From: Closterium sp. Naga37s-1
Lineage: Eukaryota; Streptophyta; Zygnematophyceae; Desmidiales; Closteriaceae
Direction: 5' to 3'
Length of the DNA: 64,000 nucleotides
Assembly: GCA_947471745.1 (NCBI GenBank)
Contig: CANJKZ010000977.1
Span: 1,302,001-1,366,000 of the forward strand
A program made the translations under genes and the position numbers. This document shows, piece after piece, positions 15,001 to 27,400 of this stretch. Each line of letters starts with the position of its first letter. Position 1 is the first letter of the stretch. The notes below the pieces were generated by a model. That model had not been told where the DNA came from and searched no databases. It worked only from the letters and a program-made list of their open reading frames with translations.

Positions 15001-18000
15001 TGTGCCTTTATGTGTGCATGGCTCTGGTTTTGAGACGTCTCAAACCCTGTTTGTGCCTTTATGTGTGCATGGCTCTGGTTTTGAGACGTCTCAAACCCTG
15101 TTTGTGCCTTTATGTGTGCATGGCTCTGGTTTTGAGACGTCTCAAACCCTGTTTGTGCCTTTATGTGTGCATGGCTCTGGTTTTGAGACGTCTCAAACCC
15201 TGTTTGTGCCTGTGTGCATGGCTCTGGTTTTGAGACGTCTCAAACCCTGTTTGTGCCTTTATGTGTGCATGTCTCTGGTTTTGAGACGTCTCAAACCCTG
15301 TTTGTGCCTTTATGTGTGCATGTCTCTGGTTTTGAGACGTCTCAAACCCTGTTTGTGCCTTTATGTGTGCATGGCTCTGGTTTTGAGACGTCTCAAACCC
15401 TGTTTGTGCCTTTATGTGTGCATGGCTCTGGTTTTGAGACGTCTCAAACCCTGTTTGTGCCTTTATGTGTGCATGTCTCTGGTTTTGAGACGTCTCAAAC
15501 CCTGTTTGTGCCTTTATGTGTGCATGGCTCTGGTTTTGAGACGTCTCAAACCCTGTTTGTGCCTTTATGTGTGCATGGCTCTGGTTTTGAGACGTCTCAA
15601 ACCCTGTTTGTGCCTTTATGTGTGCATGTCTCTGGTTTTGAGACGTCTCAAACCCTGTTTGTGCCTTTATGTGTGCATGGCTCTGGTTTTGAGGCGTCTC
15701 AAACCCTGTTTGTGCCTTTATGTGTGCATGTCTCTGGTTTTGAGACGTCTCAAACCGTGTTTGTGCCTTTATGTGTGCATGTCTCTGGTTTTGAGACGTC
15801 TCAAACCCTGTTTGTGCCTTTATGTGTGCATGGCTCTGGTTTTGAGACGTCTCAAACCCTGTTTGTGCCTTTATGTGTGCATGGCTCTGGTTTTGAGACG
15901 TCTCAAACCCTGTTTGTGCCTTTATGTGTGCATGGCTCTGGTTTTGAGACGTCTCAAACCCTGTTTGTGCCTTTATGTGTGCATGTCTCTGGTTTTGAGA
16001 CGTCTCAAACCCTGTTTGTGCCTTTATGTGTGCATGGCTCTGGTTTTGAGACGTCTCAAACCCTGTTTGTGCCTTTATGTGTGCATGGCTCTGGTTTTGA
16101 GACGTCTCAAACCCTGTTTGTGCCTTTATGTGTGCATGGCTCTGGTTTTGAGACGTCTCAAACCCTGTTTGTGCCTTTATGTGTGCATGTCTCTGGTTTT
16201 GAGACGTCTCAAACCCTGTTTGTGCCTTTATGTGTGCATGGCTCTGGTTTTGAGGCGTCTCAAACCCTGTTTGTGCCTTTATGTGTGCATGTCTCTGGTT
16301 TTGAGACGTCTCAAACCGTGTTTGTGCCTTTATGTGTGCATGTCTCTGGTTTTGAGACGTCTCAAACCCTGTTTGTGCCTTTATGTGTGCATGGCTCTGG
16401 TTTTGAGACGTCTCAAACCCTGTTTGTGCCTTTATGTGTGCATGGCTCTGGTTTTGAGACGTCTCAAACCCTGTTTGTGCCTTTATGTGTGCATGGCTCT
16501 GGTTTTGAGACGTCTCAAACCCTGTTTGTGCCTTTATGTGTGCATGTCTCTGGTTTTGAGACGTCTCAAACCCTGTTTGTGCCTTTATGTGTGCATGGCT
16601 CTGGTTTTGAGACGTCTCAAACCCTGTTTGTGCCTTTATGTGTGCATGGCTCTGGTTTTGAGACGTCTCAAACCCTGTTTGTGCCTTTATGTGTGCATGT
16701 CTCTGGTTTTGAGACGTCTCAAACCCTGTTTGTGCCTTTATGTGTGCATGTCTCTGGTTTTGAGACGTCTCAAACCCTGTTTGTGCCTTTATGTGTGCAT
16801 GGCTCTGGTTTTGAGACGTCTCAAACCCTGTTTGTGCCTTTATGTGTGCATGGCTCTGGTTTTGAGACGTCTCAAACCCTGTTTGTGCCTGTGTGCATGG
16901 CTCTGGTTTTGAGACGTCTCAAACCCTGTTTGTGCCTTTATGTGTGCATGTCTCTGGTTTTGAGACGTCTCAAACCCTGTTTGTGCCTTTATGTGTGCAT
17001 GTCTCTGGTTTTGAGACGTCTCAAACCCTGTTTGTGCCTTTATGTGTGCATGGCTCTGGTTTTGAGACGTCTCAAACCCTCTTTGTGCCTTTATGTGTGC
17101 ATGTCTCTGGTTTTGAGACGTCTCAAACCCTGTTTGTGCCTTTATGTGTGCATGTCTCTGGTTTTGAGACGTCTCAAACCCTGTTTGTGCCTTTATGTGT
17201 GCATGGCTCTGGTTTTGAGACGTCTCAAACCCTGTTTGTGCCTTTATGTGTGCATGGCTCTGGTTTTGAGACGTCTCAAACCCTGTTTGTGCCTTTATGT
17301 GTGCATGGCTCTGGTTTTGAGACGTCTCAAACCCTGTTTGTGCCTTTATGTGTGCATGTCTCTGGTTTTGAGACGTCTCAAACCCTGTTTGTGCCTTTAT
17401 GTGTGCATGGCTCTGGTTTTGAGGCGTCTCAAACCCTGTTTGTGCCTTTATGTGTGCATGTCTCTGGTTTTGAGACGTCTCAAACCGTGTTTGTGCCTTT
17501 ATGTGTGCATGTCTCTGGTTTTGAGACGTCTCAAACCCTGTTTGTGCCTTTATGTGTGCATGGCTCTGGTTTTGAGACGTCTCAAACCCTGTTTGTGCCT
17601 TTATGTGTGCATGGCTCTGGTTTTGAGACGTCTCAAACCCTGTTTGTGCCTTTATGTGTGCATGGCTCTGGTTTTGAGACGTCTCAAACCCTGTTTGTGC
17701 CTTTATGTGTGCATGTCTCTGGTTTTGAGACGTCTCAAACCCTGTTTGTGCCTTTATGTGTGCATGGCTCTGGTTTTGAGACGTCTCAAACCCTGTTTGT
17801 GCCTTTATGTGTGCATGGCTCTGGTTTTGAGACGTCTCAAACCCTGTTTGTGCCTTTATGTGTGCATGTCTCTGGTTTTGAGACGTCTCAAACCCTGTTT
17901 GTGCCTTTATGTGTGCATGTCTCTGGTTTTGAGACGTCTCAAACCCTGTTTGTGCCTTTATGTGTGCATGGCTCTGGTTTTGAGACGTCTCAAACCCTGT

Positions 18001-21000
18001 TTGTGCCTTTATGTGTGCATGGCTCTGGTTTTGAGACGTCTCAAACCCTGTTTGTGCCTTTATGTGTGCATGGCTCTGGTTTTGAGACGTCTCAAACCCT
18101 GTTTGTGCCTGTGTGCATGGCTCTGGTTTTGAGACGTCTCAAACCCTGTTTGTGCCTTTATGTGTGCATGTCTCTGGTTTTGAGACGTCTCAAACCCTGT
18201 TTGTGCCTTTATGTGTGCATGTCTCTGGTTTTGAGACGTCTCAAACCCTGTTTGTGCCTTTATGTGTGCATGGCTCTGGTTTTGAGACGTCTCAAACCCT
18301 GTTTGTGCCTTTATGTGTGCATGGCTCTGGTTTTGAGACGTCTCAAACCCTGTTTGTGCCTTTATGTGTGCATGTCTCTGGTTTTGAGACGTCTCAAACC
18401 CTGTTTGTGCCTTTATGTGTGCATGTCTCTGGTTTTGAGACGTCTCAAACCCTGTTTGTGCCTTTATGTGTGCATGGCTCTGGTTTTGAGACGTCTCAAA
18501 CCCTGTTTGTGCCTTTATGTGTGCATGGCTCTGGTTTTGAGACGTCTCAAACCCTGTTTGTGCCTTTATGTGTGCATGTCTCTGGTTTTGAGACGTCTCA
18601 AACCCTGTTTGTGCCTTTATGTGTGCATGGCTCTGGTTTTGAGGCGTCTCAAACCCTGTTTGTGCCTTTATGTGTGCATGTCTCTGGTTATGAGACGTCT
18701 CAAACCGTGTTTGTGCCTTTATGTGTGCATGTCTCTGGTTTTGAGACGTCTCAAACCCTGTTTGTGCCTTTATGTGTGCATGGCTCTGGTTTTGAGACGT
18801 CTCAAACCCTGTTTGTGCCTTTATGTGTGCATGGCTCTGGTTTTGAGACGTCTCAAACCCTGTTTGTGCCTTTATGTGTGCATGTCTCTGGTTTTGAGAC
18901 GTCTCAAACCCTGTTTGTGCCTTTATGTGTGCATGGCTCTGGTTTTGAGACGTCTCAAACCCTGTTTGTGCCTTTATGTGTGCATGGCTCTGGTTTTGAG
19001 ACGTCTCAAACCCTGTTTGTGCCTTTATGTGTGCATGGCTCTGGTTTTGAGACGTCTCAAACCCTGTTTGTGCCTTTATGTGTGCATGGCTCTGGTTTTG
19101 AGACGTCTCAAACCCTGTTTGTGCCTTTATGTGTGCATGTCTCTGGTTTTGAGACGTCTCAAACCCTGTTTGTGCCTTTATGTGTGCATGTCTCTGGTTT
19201 TGAGACGTCTCAAACCCTGTTTGTGCCTTTATGTGTGCATGGCTCTGGTTTTGAGACGTCTCAAACCCTGTTTGTGCCTTTATGTGTGCATGGCTCTGGT
19301 TTTGAGACGTCTCAAACCCTGTTTGTGCCTTTATGTGTGCATGGCTCTGGTTTTGAGACGTCTCAAACCCTGTTTGTGCCTTTATGTGTGCATGGCTCTG
19401 GTTTTGAGACGTCTCAAACCCTGTTTGTGCCTTTATGTGTGCATGTCTCTGGTTTTGAGACGTCTCAAACCCTGTTTGTGCCTTTATGTGTGCATGGCTC
19501 TGGTTTTGAGACGTCTCAAACCCTGTTTGTGCCTTTATGTGTGCATGGCTCTGGTTTTGAGACGTCTCAAACCCTGTTTGTGCCTTTATGTGTGCATGTC
19601 TCTGGTTTTGAGACGTCTCAAACCCTGTTTGTGCCTTTATGTGTGCATGGCTCTGGTTTTGAGGCGTCTCAAACCCTGTTTGTGCCTTTATGTGTGCATG
19701 TCTCTGGTTATGAGACGTCTCAAACCGTGTTTGTGCCTTTATGTGTGCATGTCTCTGGTTTTGAGACGTCTCAAACCCTGTTTGTGCCTTTATGTGTGCA
19801 TGGCTCTGGTTTTGAGACGTCTCAAACCCTGTTTGTGCCTTTATGTGTGCATGGCTCTGGTTTTGAGACGTCTCAAACCCTGTTTGTGCCTTTATGTGTG
19901 CATGTCTCTGGTTTTGAGACGTCTCAAACCCTGTTTGTGCCTTTATGTGTGCATGGCTCTGGTTTTGAGACGTCTCAAACCCTGTTTGTGCCTTTATGTG
20001 TGCATGGCTCTGGTTTTGAGACGTCTCAAACCCTGTTTGTGCCTTTATGTGTGCATGGCTCTGGTTTTGAGACGTCTCAAACCCTGTTTGTGCCTTTATG
20101 TGTGCATGGCTCTGGTTTTGAGACGTCTCAAACCCTGTTTGTGCCTTTATGTGTGCATGTCTCTGGTTTTGAGACGTCTCAAACCCTGTTTGTGCCTTTA
20201 TGTGTGCATGGCTCTGGTTTTGAGACGTCTCAAACCCTGTTTGTGCCTTTATGTGTGCATGGCTCTGGTTTTGAGACGTCTCAAACCCTGTTTGTGCCTT
20301 TATGTGTGCATGTCTCTGGTTTTGAGACGTCTCAAACCGTGTTTGTGCCTTTATGTGTGCATGTCTCTGGTTTTGAGACGTCTCAAACCCTGTTTGTGCC
20401 TTTATGTGTGCATGGCTCTGGTTTTGAGACGTCTCAAACCCTGTTTGTGCCTTTATGTGTGTATGGCTCTGGTTTTGAGACGTCTCAAACCCTGTTTGTG
20501 CCTTTATGTGTGCATGGCTCTGGTTTTGAGACGTCTCAAACCCTGTTTGTGCCTGTGTGCATGGCTCTGGTTTTGAGACGTCTCAAACCCTGTTTGTGCC
20601 TTTATGTGTGCATGGCTCTGGTTTTGAGACGTCTCAAACCCTGTTTGTGCCTTTATGTGTGCATGGCTCTGGTTTTGAGACGTCTCAAACCCTGATTGTG
20701 CCTTTATGTGTGCATGTCTCTGGTTTTGAGACGTCTCAAACCCTGTTTGTGCCTTTATGTGTGCATGTCTCTGGTTTTGAGACGTCTCAAACCCTGTTTG
20801 TGCCTTTATGTGTGCATGGCTCTGGTTTTGAGACGTCTCAAACCCTGTTTGTGCCTTTATGTGTGCATGGCTCTGGTTTTGAGACGTCTCAAACCCTGTT
20901 TGTGCCTTTATGTGTGCATGGCTCTGGTTTTGAGACGTCTCAAACCCTGTTTGTGCCTGTGTGCATGGCTCTGGTTTTGAGACGTCTCAAACCCTGTTTG

Positions 21001-23719
21001 TGCCTTTATGTGTGCATGTCTCTGGTTTTGAGACGTCTCAAACCCTGTTTGTGCCTTTATGTGTGCATGTCTCTGGTTTTGAGACGTCTCAAACCCTGTT
21101 TGTGCCTTTATGTGTGCATGGCTCTGGTTTTGAGACGTCTCAAACCCTGTTTGTGCCTTTATGTGTGCATGGCTCTGGTTTTGAGACGTCTCAAACCCTG
21201 TTTGTGCCTTTATGTGTGCATGTCTCTGGTTTTGAGACGTCTCAAACCCTGTTTGTGCCTTTATGTGTGCATGGCTCTGGTTTTGAGACGTCTCAAACCC
21301 TGTTTGTGCCTTTATGTGTGCATGGCTCTGGTTTTGAGACGTCTCAAACCCTGTTTGTGCCTTTATGTGTGCATGTCTCTGGTTTTGAGACGTCTCAAAC
21401 CCTGTTTGTGCCTTTATGTGTGCATGGCTCTGGTTTTGAGGCGTCTCAAACCCTGTTTGTGCCTTTATGTGTGCATGTCTCTGGTTATGAGACGTCTCAA
21501 ACCGTGTTTGTGCCTTTATGTGTGCATGTCTCTGGTTTTGAGACGTCTCAAACCCTGTTTGTGCCTTTATGTGTGCATGGCTCTGGTTTTGAGACGTCTC
21601 AAACCCTGTTTGTGCCTTTATGTGTGCATGGCTCTGGTTTTGAGACGTCTCAAACCCTGTTTGTGCCTTTATGTGTGCATGTCTCTGGTTTTGAGACGTC
21701 TCAAACCCTGTTTGTGCCTTTATGTGTGCATGGCTCTGGTTTTGAGACGTCTCAAACCCTGTTTGTGCCTTTATGTGTGCATGGCTCTGGTTTTGAGACG
21801 TCTCAAACCCTGTTTGTGCCTTTATGTGTGCATGGCTCTGGTTTTGAGACGTCTCAAACCCTGTTTGTGCCTTTATGTGTGCATGGCTCTGGTTTTGAGA
21901 CGTCTCAAACCCTGTTTGTGCCTTTATGTGTGCATGTCTCTGGTTTTGAGACGTCTCAAACCCTGTTTGTGCCTTTATGTGTGCATGTCTCTGGTTTTGA
22001 GACGTCTCAAACCCTGTTTGTGCCTTTATGTGTGCATGGCTCTGGTTTTGAGACGTCTCAAACCCTGTTTGTGCCTTTATGTGTGCATGGCTCTGGTTTT
22101 GAGACGTCTCAAACCCTGTTTGTGCCTGTGTGCATGGCTCTGGTTTTGAGACGTCTCAAACCCTGTTTGTGCCTTTATGTGTGCATGTCTCTGGTTTTGA
22201 GACGTCTCAAACCCTGTTTGTGCCTTTATGTGTGCATGTCTCTGGTTTTGAGACGTCTCAAACCCTGTTTGTGCCTTTATGTGTGCATGGCTCTGGTTTT
22301 GAGACGTCTCAAACCCTGTTTGTGCCTTTATGTGTGCATGGCTCTGGTTTTGAGACGTCTCAAACCCTGTTTGTGCCTTTATGTGTGCATGTCTCTGGTT
22401 TTGAGACGTCTCAAACCCTGTTTGTGCCTTTATGTGTGCATGGCTCTGGTTTTGAGACGTCTCAAACCCTGTTTGTGCCTTTATGTGTGCATGGCTCTGG
22501 TTTTGAGACGTCTCAAACCCTGTTTGTGCCTTTATGTGTGCATGTCTCTGGTTTTGAGACGTCTCAAACCCTGTTTGTGCCTTTATGTGTGCATGGCTCT
22601 GGTTTTGAGGCGTCTCAAACCCTGTTTGTGCCTTTATGTGTGCATGTCTCTGGTTATGAGACGTCTCAAACCGTGTTTGTGCCTTTATGTGTGCATGTCT
22701 CTGGTTTTGAGACGTCTCAAACCCTGTTTGTGCCTTTATGTGTGCATGGCTCTGGTTTTGAGACGTCTCAAACCCTGTTTGTGCCTTTATGTGTGCATGG
22801 CTCTGGTTTTGAGACGTCTCAAACCCTGTTTGTGCCTTTATGTGTGCATGGCTCTGGTTTTGAGACGTCTCAAACCCTGTTTGTGCCTTTATGTGTGCAT
22901 GTCTCTGGTTTTGAGACGTCTCAAACCCTGTTTGTGCCTTTATGTGTGCATGGCTCTGGTTTTGAGACGTCTCAAACCCTGTTTGTGCCTTTATGTGTGC
23001 ATGTCTCTGGTTTTGAGACGTCTCAAACCCTGTTTGTGCCTTTATGTGTGCATGTCTCTGGTTTTGAGACGTCTCAAACCCTGTTTGTGCCTTTATGTGT
23101 GCATGGCTCTGGTTTTGAGACGTCTCAAACCCTGTTTGTGCCTTTATGTGTGCATGGCTCTGGTTTTGAGACGTCTCAAACCCTGTTTGTGCCTTTATGT
23201 GTGCATGGCTCTGGTTTTGAGACGTCTCAAACCCTGTTTGTGCCTGTGTGCATGGCTCTGGTTTTGAGACGTCTCAAACCCTGTTTGTGCCTTTATGTGT
23301 GCATGTCTCTGGTTTTGAGACGTCTCAAACCCTGTTTGTGCCTTTATGTGTGCATGTCTCTGGTTTTGAGACGTCTCAAACCCTGTTTGTGCCTTTATGT
23401 GTGCATGGCTCTGGTTTTGAGACGTCTCAAACCCTGTTTGTGCCTTTATGTGTGCATGGCTCTGGTTTTGAGACGTCTCAAACCCTGTTTGTGCCTTTAT
23501 GTGTGCATGGCTCTGGTTTTGAGACGTCTCAAACCCTGTTTGTGCCTTTATGTGTGCATGGCTCTGGTTTTGAGACGTCTCAAACCCTGTTTGTGCCTTT
23601 ATGTGTGCATGTCTCTGGTTTTGAGACGTCTCAAACCCTGTTTGTGCCTTTGTGTGTGCATGTCTCTGGTTTTGAGACGTCTCAAACCCTGTTTGTGCCT
23701 TTATGTGTGCATGTCTCTG
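1..23719. repeat. 51-bp satellite array, ~467 units, inside a secA intron
   Basis: Head-to-tail units of 51 bp begin at base 1 (GTCTCAAACCCTG...) and run without interruption to 23,719, where the last unit breaks off into a polypyrimidine tract. I count 40 full units, then 22 short 47-bp units (lacking TTTA) interspersed with 396 full units, then 8 full units and a partial one. The sizes sum exactly to the observed length, so no other indel is present. Each unit junction holds the palindrome TTTGAGACGTCTCAAA. Units differ only by a few point variants (catgGct/catgTct, ccCtg/ccGtg, gagAcg/gagGcg, gcGcat, ggttAtg). Because 51 is divisible by 3, two forward frames stay open for long stretches; these are not genes. 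The left end is cut by the window, so the true length is unknown. Confidence 0.97.
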
Positions 23720-23749
23720 TCTTCTTCTTCTTCCTCGCCCTCTCTGCAG
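23720..23749 (+). promoter_or_regulatory. Splice acceptor at the end of the satellite
   Basis: The last satellite unit passes directly into a T/C-rich tract (CTTCTTCTTCTTCC...) ending in CTCTCTGCAG, a strong 3' splice site. A degenerate secA exon copy follows at once. This puts the satellite in an intron transcribed with secA. Confidence 0.7.
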
Positions 23750-24165
23750 GGCCCTACGATACGAGTGACCAATTAATTGCTGCCCTCAGGGCCACGTTTC
23801 AGGCATTGTTCACAGAGGCGGAGAAGCAGAAGGTTATTGCTGCTCATGCCCATTCCTCTCATCTTCTTGTGTTTGTGTACAAGGTCCCACGAGCGACCCA
23901 GTGATTGCAGCTCTGCGAACAGCCTTCCAGGCAATGGACGACGAGTACCGGGTGTTCACAGAGGCGGAGAAGCAGACAGAAGGTCATTGCTTCTGGTGCC
24001 CACTCCTCTCCCTCCCTCTTTGTGTGCGTGTGTTTCTGTGCAGGGCCCCACGAGCGACCCAGTGATTGCAGCTCTGCGAACAGCCTTCCAGGCGATGGAT
24101 GACGAGTACCGCGTGTTCACAGAGGCGGAGAAGCAGACAGAAGGTCATTGCTTCTGGTGCCCACT
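23750..24165 (+). pseudogene. Three degenerate copies of the first visible secA exon
   Basis: Three partial copies of the exon at 24,205 lie upstream of it. The first (from 23,750) carries a 5-nt insertion after GGCCCTACG and lacks the DDEYRV segment. The second (from ~23,885) has its acceptor changed to ACAAG. The third (from 24,044) keeps a normal CAG acceptor. Copies two and three both carry a 4-nt insertion (ACAG) after GAGAAGCAG that breaks the frame. Copies three and four are 161 bp apart. They are best read as non-functional tandem duplicates. Confidence 0.8.
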
Positions 24166-24204
24166 CCTCTCCCTCCCTCTTTGTGTGCGTGTGTTTCTGT
24201 GCAG

Positions 24205-24419
24205 GGCCCCACGAGCGACCCAGTGATTGCAGCTCTGCGAACAGCCTTCCAGGCGATGGATGACGAGTACCGCGTGTTCACAGAGGCGGAGAAGCAGAAG
24301 GTCATTGCTGCTGGCGGGCTTCATGTCGTCGGCACAGAGAGGCACGAGTCCCGCCGCATTGACAACCAGGTGAGAGGGGTGATGTGATGGGTTAAGGGCG
24401 TGTGTGAGTGTCTATGTAC

Positions 24420-24452
<33 letters not shown>

Positions 24453-27400
24453 TGGGTGCATCTGTGTGTGCCGTTGGCGGGCTGCATGTCGTCGGCACTG
24501 AGAGGCACGAGTCCTGCCGCATTGACAACCAGGTGTGAGGGGTGGAAAGGGTAAAGGGTTTAGGGCATATGTGAATGTCTATGTCCGTGTGGGTGTGGGG
24601 CCTCAAAGGTCGGACCAGGCCTTAATTTGCAGGCTTCCATGTTAACCCCACCGTCCCTCTCCAACCCATCGATCATCTCCCTGCCTTCCCGTCCCGCTAC
24701 CTCTCCCCCCTCCTCTTCCCTCCCCCTTCCCCCTCCTCCCCGGCTGCGCATTTCAGTTGCGGGGGCGGTCAGGGCGGCAGGGCGACCCCGGCAGTTCGCG
24801 CTTCTTCCTCTCCCTCGAGGACAATATCTTCCGCATCTTCGGGGGTGACCGCATTCAGGTGTGCAGTGCGGTGCAGAGCGGTGCAGAGCGGTGCAGAGCA
24901 GTGCAGAGCGGTGTAGAGCTGTGTAGCGAGGTGTAGGTAGGCGTGGAATGGTGTTTGAAGGAGCGCTTATGCCAGCAGGGCGACCCTGGAAGGCAGTTGG
25001 CAGAGTTGACTGACGTCCAGGGTGGAGCAGGAATGTAGACTGGGGCGTGCAGTGGTGCAAAGTTGTGCACAACAACATCATGCTACAGAGCTTCAAGTTT
25101 GGTTTGGATGGAGGATACGTATGCATCATTGTATCCCCATGCCAACAAACAACATGCCCTCCTCTTTACCAAGCCATCTTCTTCAAACCTTGCCATCCCC
25201 TGTGTGTGCTTTATTCCGACACCACAGGGTCTGATGAAGGCGTTCCGCGTGGAGGACATGCCGATTGAGTCCAAGATGCTCACCAAGGCTCGCTTGCCTG
25301 CTTCCCTTGTATCATTTTCTTGATTTTATGCCATCCTCTGTGTGTGCTTTGCCCCCACAGGGTCTGATGAAGGCGTTCCGCGTGGAGGACATGCCCATCG
25401 AGTCCAAGATGCTCACCAAGGCTCTGGACGAGGCACAGAGGAAGGTGGAGAACTACTTCTTTGACATCCGCAAGCAGCTGTTCGAGTATGACCAGGTAGG
25501 GTGCGGTGCGGTGCGGTGCGGTGCGGTGCGGTGCGGGTCATAGGTGCGCACTGATACTGGTCCAGTCTGTGCTAGAGGGTGCGCAGAGGAAGGTGGAGAA
25601 CTACTTCTTTGACATCCGCAAGCAGCTGTTCGAGTATGACCAGGTAGGGTGCGGTGCGGTGCGGTGCGGGTCATAGGTGCGCACTGATACTGGTCCAGTC
25701 TGTGCTAGAGGGTGCGCAGAGGAAGGTGGAGAACTACTTCTTTGACATCCGCAAGCAGCTGTTCGAGTATGACCAGGTAGGGTGCGGTGCGGTGCGGTGC
25801 GGGTCATAGGTGCGCACTGATACTGGTCCAGTCTGTGCTAGAGGGTGCGCAGAGGAAGGTGGAGAACTACTTCTTTGACATCCGCAAGCAGCTGTTCGAG
25901 TATGACCAGGTAGGGTGCGGTGCGGTGCGGTGCGGGTCATAGGTGCGCACTGATACTGGTCCAGTCTGTGATGGGATGGGATGGGATGGGATGGGATGGG
26001 ATGGGATGGGATGGGATGGGATGGGATGGGATGGGATGGGATGGGATGGGATGGGATGGGATGGGATGTGAGCATGGTGGGGTATGCGGTGAGGCAGCTT
26101 TAGTGCAGAGGAAGGTCGCGAACTGCTTCTTCGATATCCGCAAGCAGCTGTTCGAGTATGACCAGGTATGGGGTCGTGATGTGATGTGATGTGGCACATG
26201 GGGTCATCATGATGTGATGTGGCACATCGAGTGTACGCAGAGAGGAGGAGGGCGCTGGTGGCGGCGCCTCTCCCTCACCCCGTCCTTCCCTTCCCCCCCT
26301 TACCAGGTGCTGAACAGCCAGCGCGACCGAGTGTACGCGGAGAGGAGGGCGCTGGTGGCGGAGAGGAGAGAAGCGATGACTCTTAATGCCCCTCCGTTCA
26401 CCCCTTCTCTCCCCCTCTTCCCCCATTCCTCACCTCTTTCCCTCAGGTGCTGAACGGCCAGCGTGACCGCGTGTACGCGGAGAGGAGGAGGGCGCTGGTG
26501 GCGGAGAGCCTGGAGGGCGCGATGATAGAGTATGCCGAGCTCACCATGGATGATATTCTTGAGGTGAGTGAGCCTGACATGTGCAAGGCGGGCACGTGTG
26601 CGAGGTGGGATTATGACCTCCGTCTGTCCTCTGCTTCACCAGTGCTGCTTGCTGGTGGCGGAGAGCCTGGAGAACGCGATGATAGAGTATGCCGAGCTCA
26701 CCATGGACGACATTCTGGAGGTGAGTTGTTGGGGCAGGGAGGGAGAGGGAGGGGATTATCGTAACACTTACAATGGAGAGCCTGGAGGGAGCAATGATAG
26801 AGTATGCCGAGCTCACCATGGACGATATCCTGGAGGTGAGTTGATGTGCACGGAGCATGCTTGTTTTCTTTCTCTTTGAGTCACCAGTGCTGCTCGCTCG
26901 CTGGTGGCGGAGAGCCTGGATGGGGCGATGATAGAGTATGCTGAGCTCACCATGGACGATTTTCTTGAGGTGAGTGAGGGAGAGGTGGACTTGTGTGCAA
27001 TGTGGGCTTGTTTCCTCTGTCTTGAGTCACCAGTGCAGCTGGCTGGTGTCGGAGAGCTTGGAGGGGGCGACGATAAAGTATGCAGAGCTCACCATGGATG
27101 ATATCCTGGACTCCTTCCTTCCCTCTCTTTCTGACCCTCTCCTGCCACCCCTGTCTGTCGCCCCTTCCCTTCCCTCCGATTCACCTTCCACCCCTCTCTG
27201 TCTCTCCGCCCCTCTCTTTCTCCTCTCTGTCCCTCTTTCCCTCCCCTACCACCGTCCCGCTACCCATCAGGCCAACATCGACGCAACGAAGCCCAAGGAG
27301 GAGTGGAACCTGGAGGCGCTGGCAGCCAAGGTCAAGCAGTACTGCTACCTGCTCGCCGACCTCTCCCCTGAGGCCCTCGCTCCCCACGCCGACTCCGTTG

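Noticed and set aside
1..23719. CRISPR array
   Set aside because: The repeats are contiguous with no unique spacers, and the setting is a eukaryotic intron.
1..23719. Telomeric or centromeric identity
   Set aside because: The unit is unlike known telomere repeats and the array is bordered by gene exons. A centromere cannot be judged from sequence alone.
15..23904. About two dozen overlapping long open frames (up to 1,482 codons) with 17-residue repeats
   Set aside because: They arise because the 51-bp unit is a multiple of three with no stop in two frames. Each break coincides with a 47-bp unit that shifts the frame. Two frames are open at once and there is no start context, so they are not genes.
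24044..24200. Using the copy at 24,044 as a real secA exon
   Set aside because: A 4-nt insertion after GAGAAGCAG breaks the frame before the [13 protein letters not shown] motif; only the 24,205 copy is complete.
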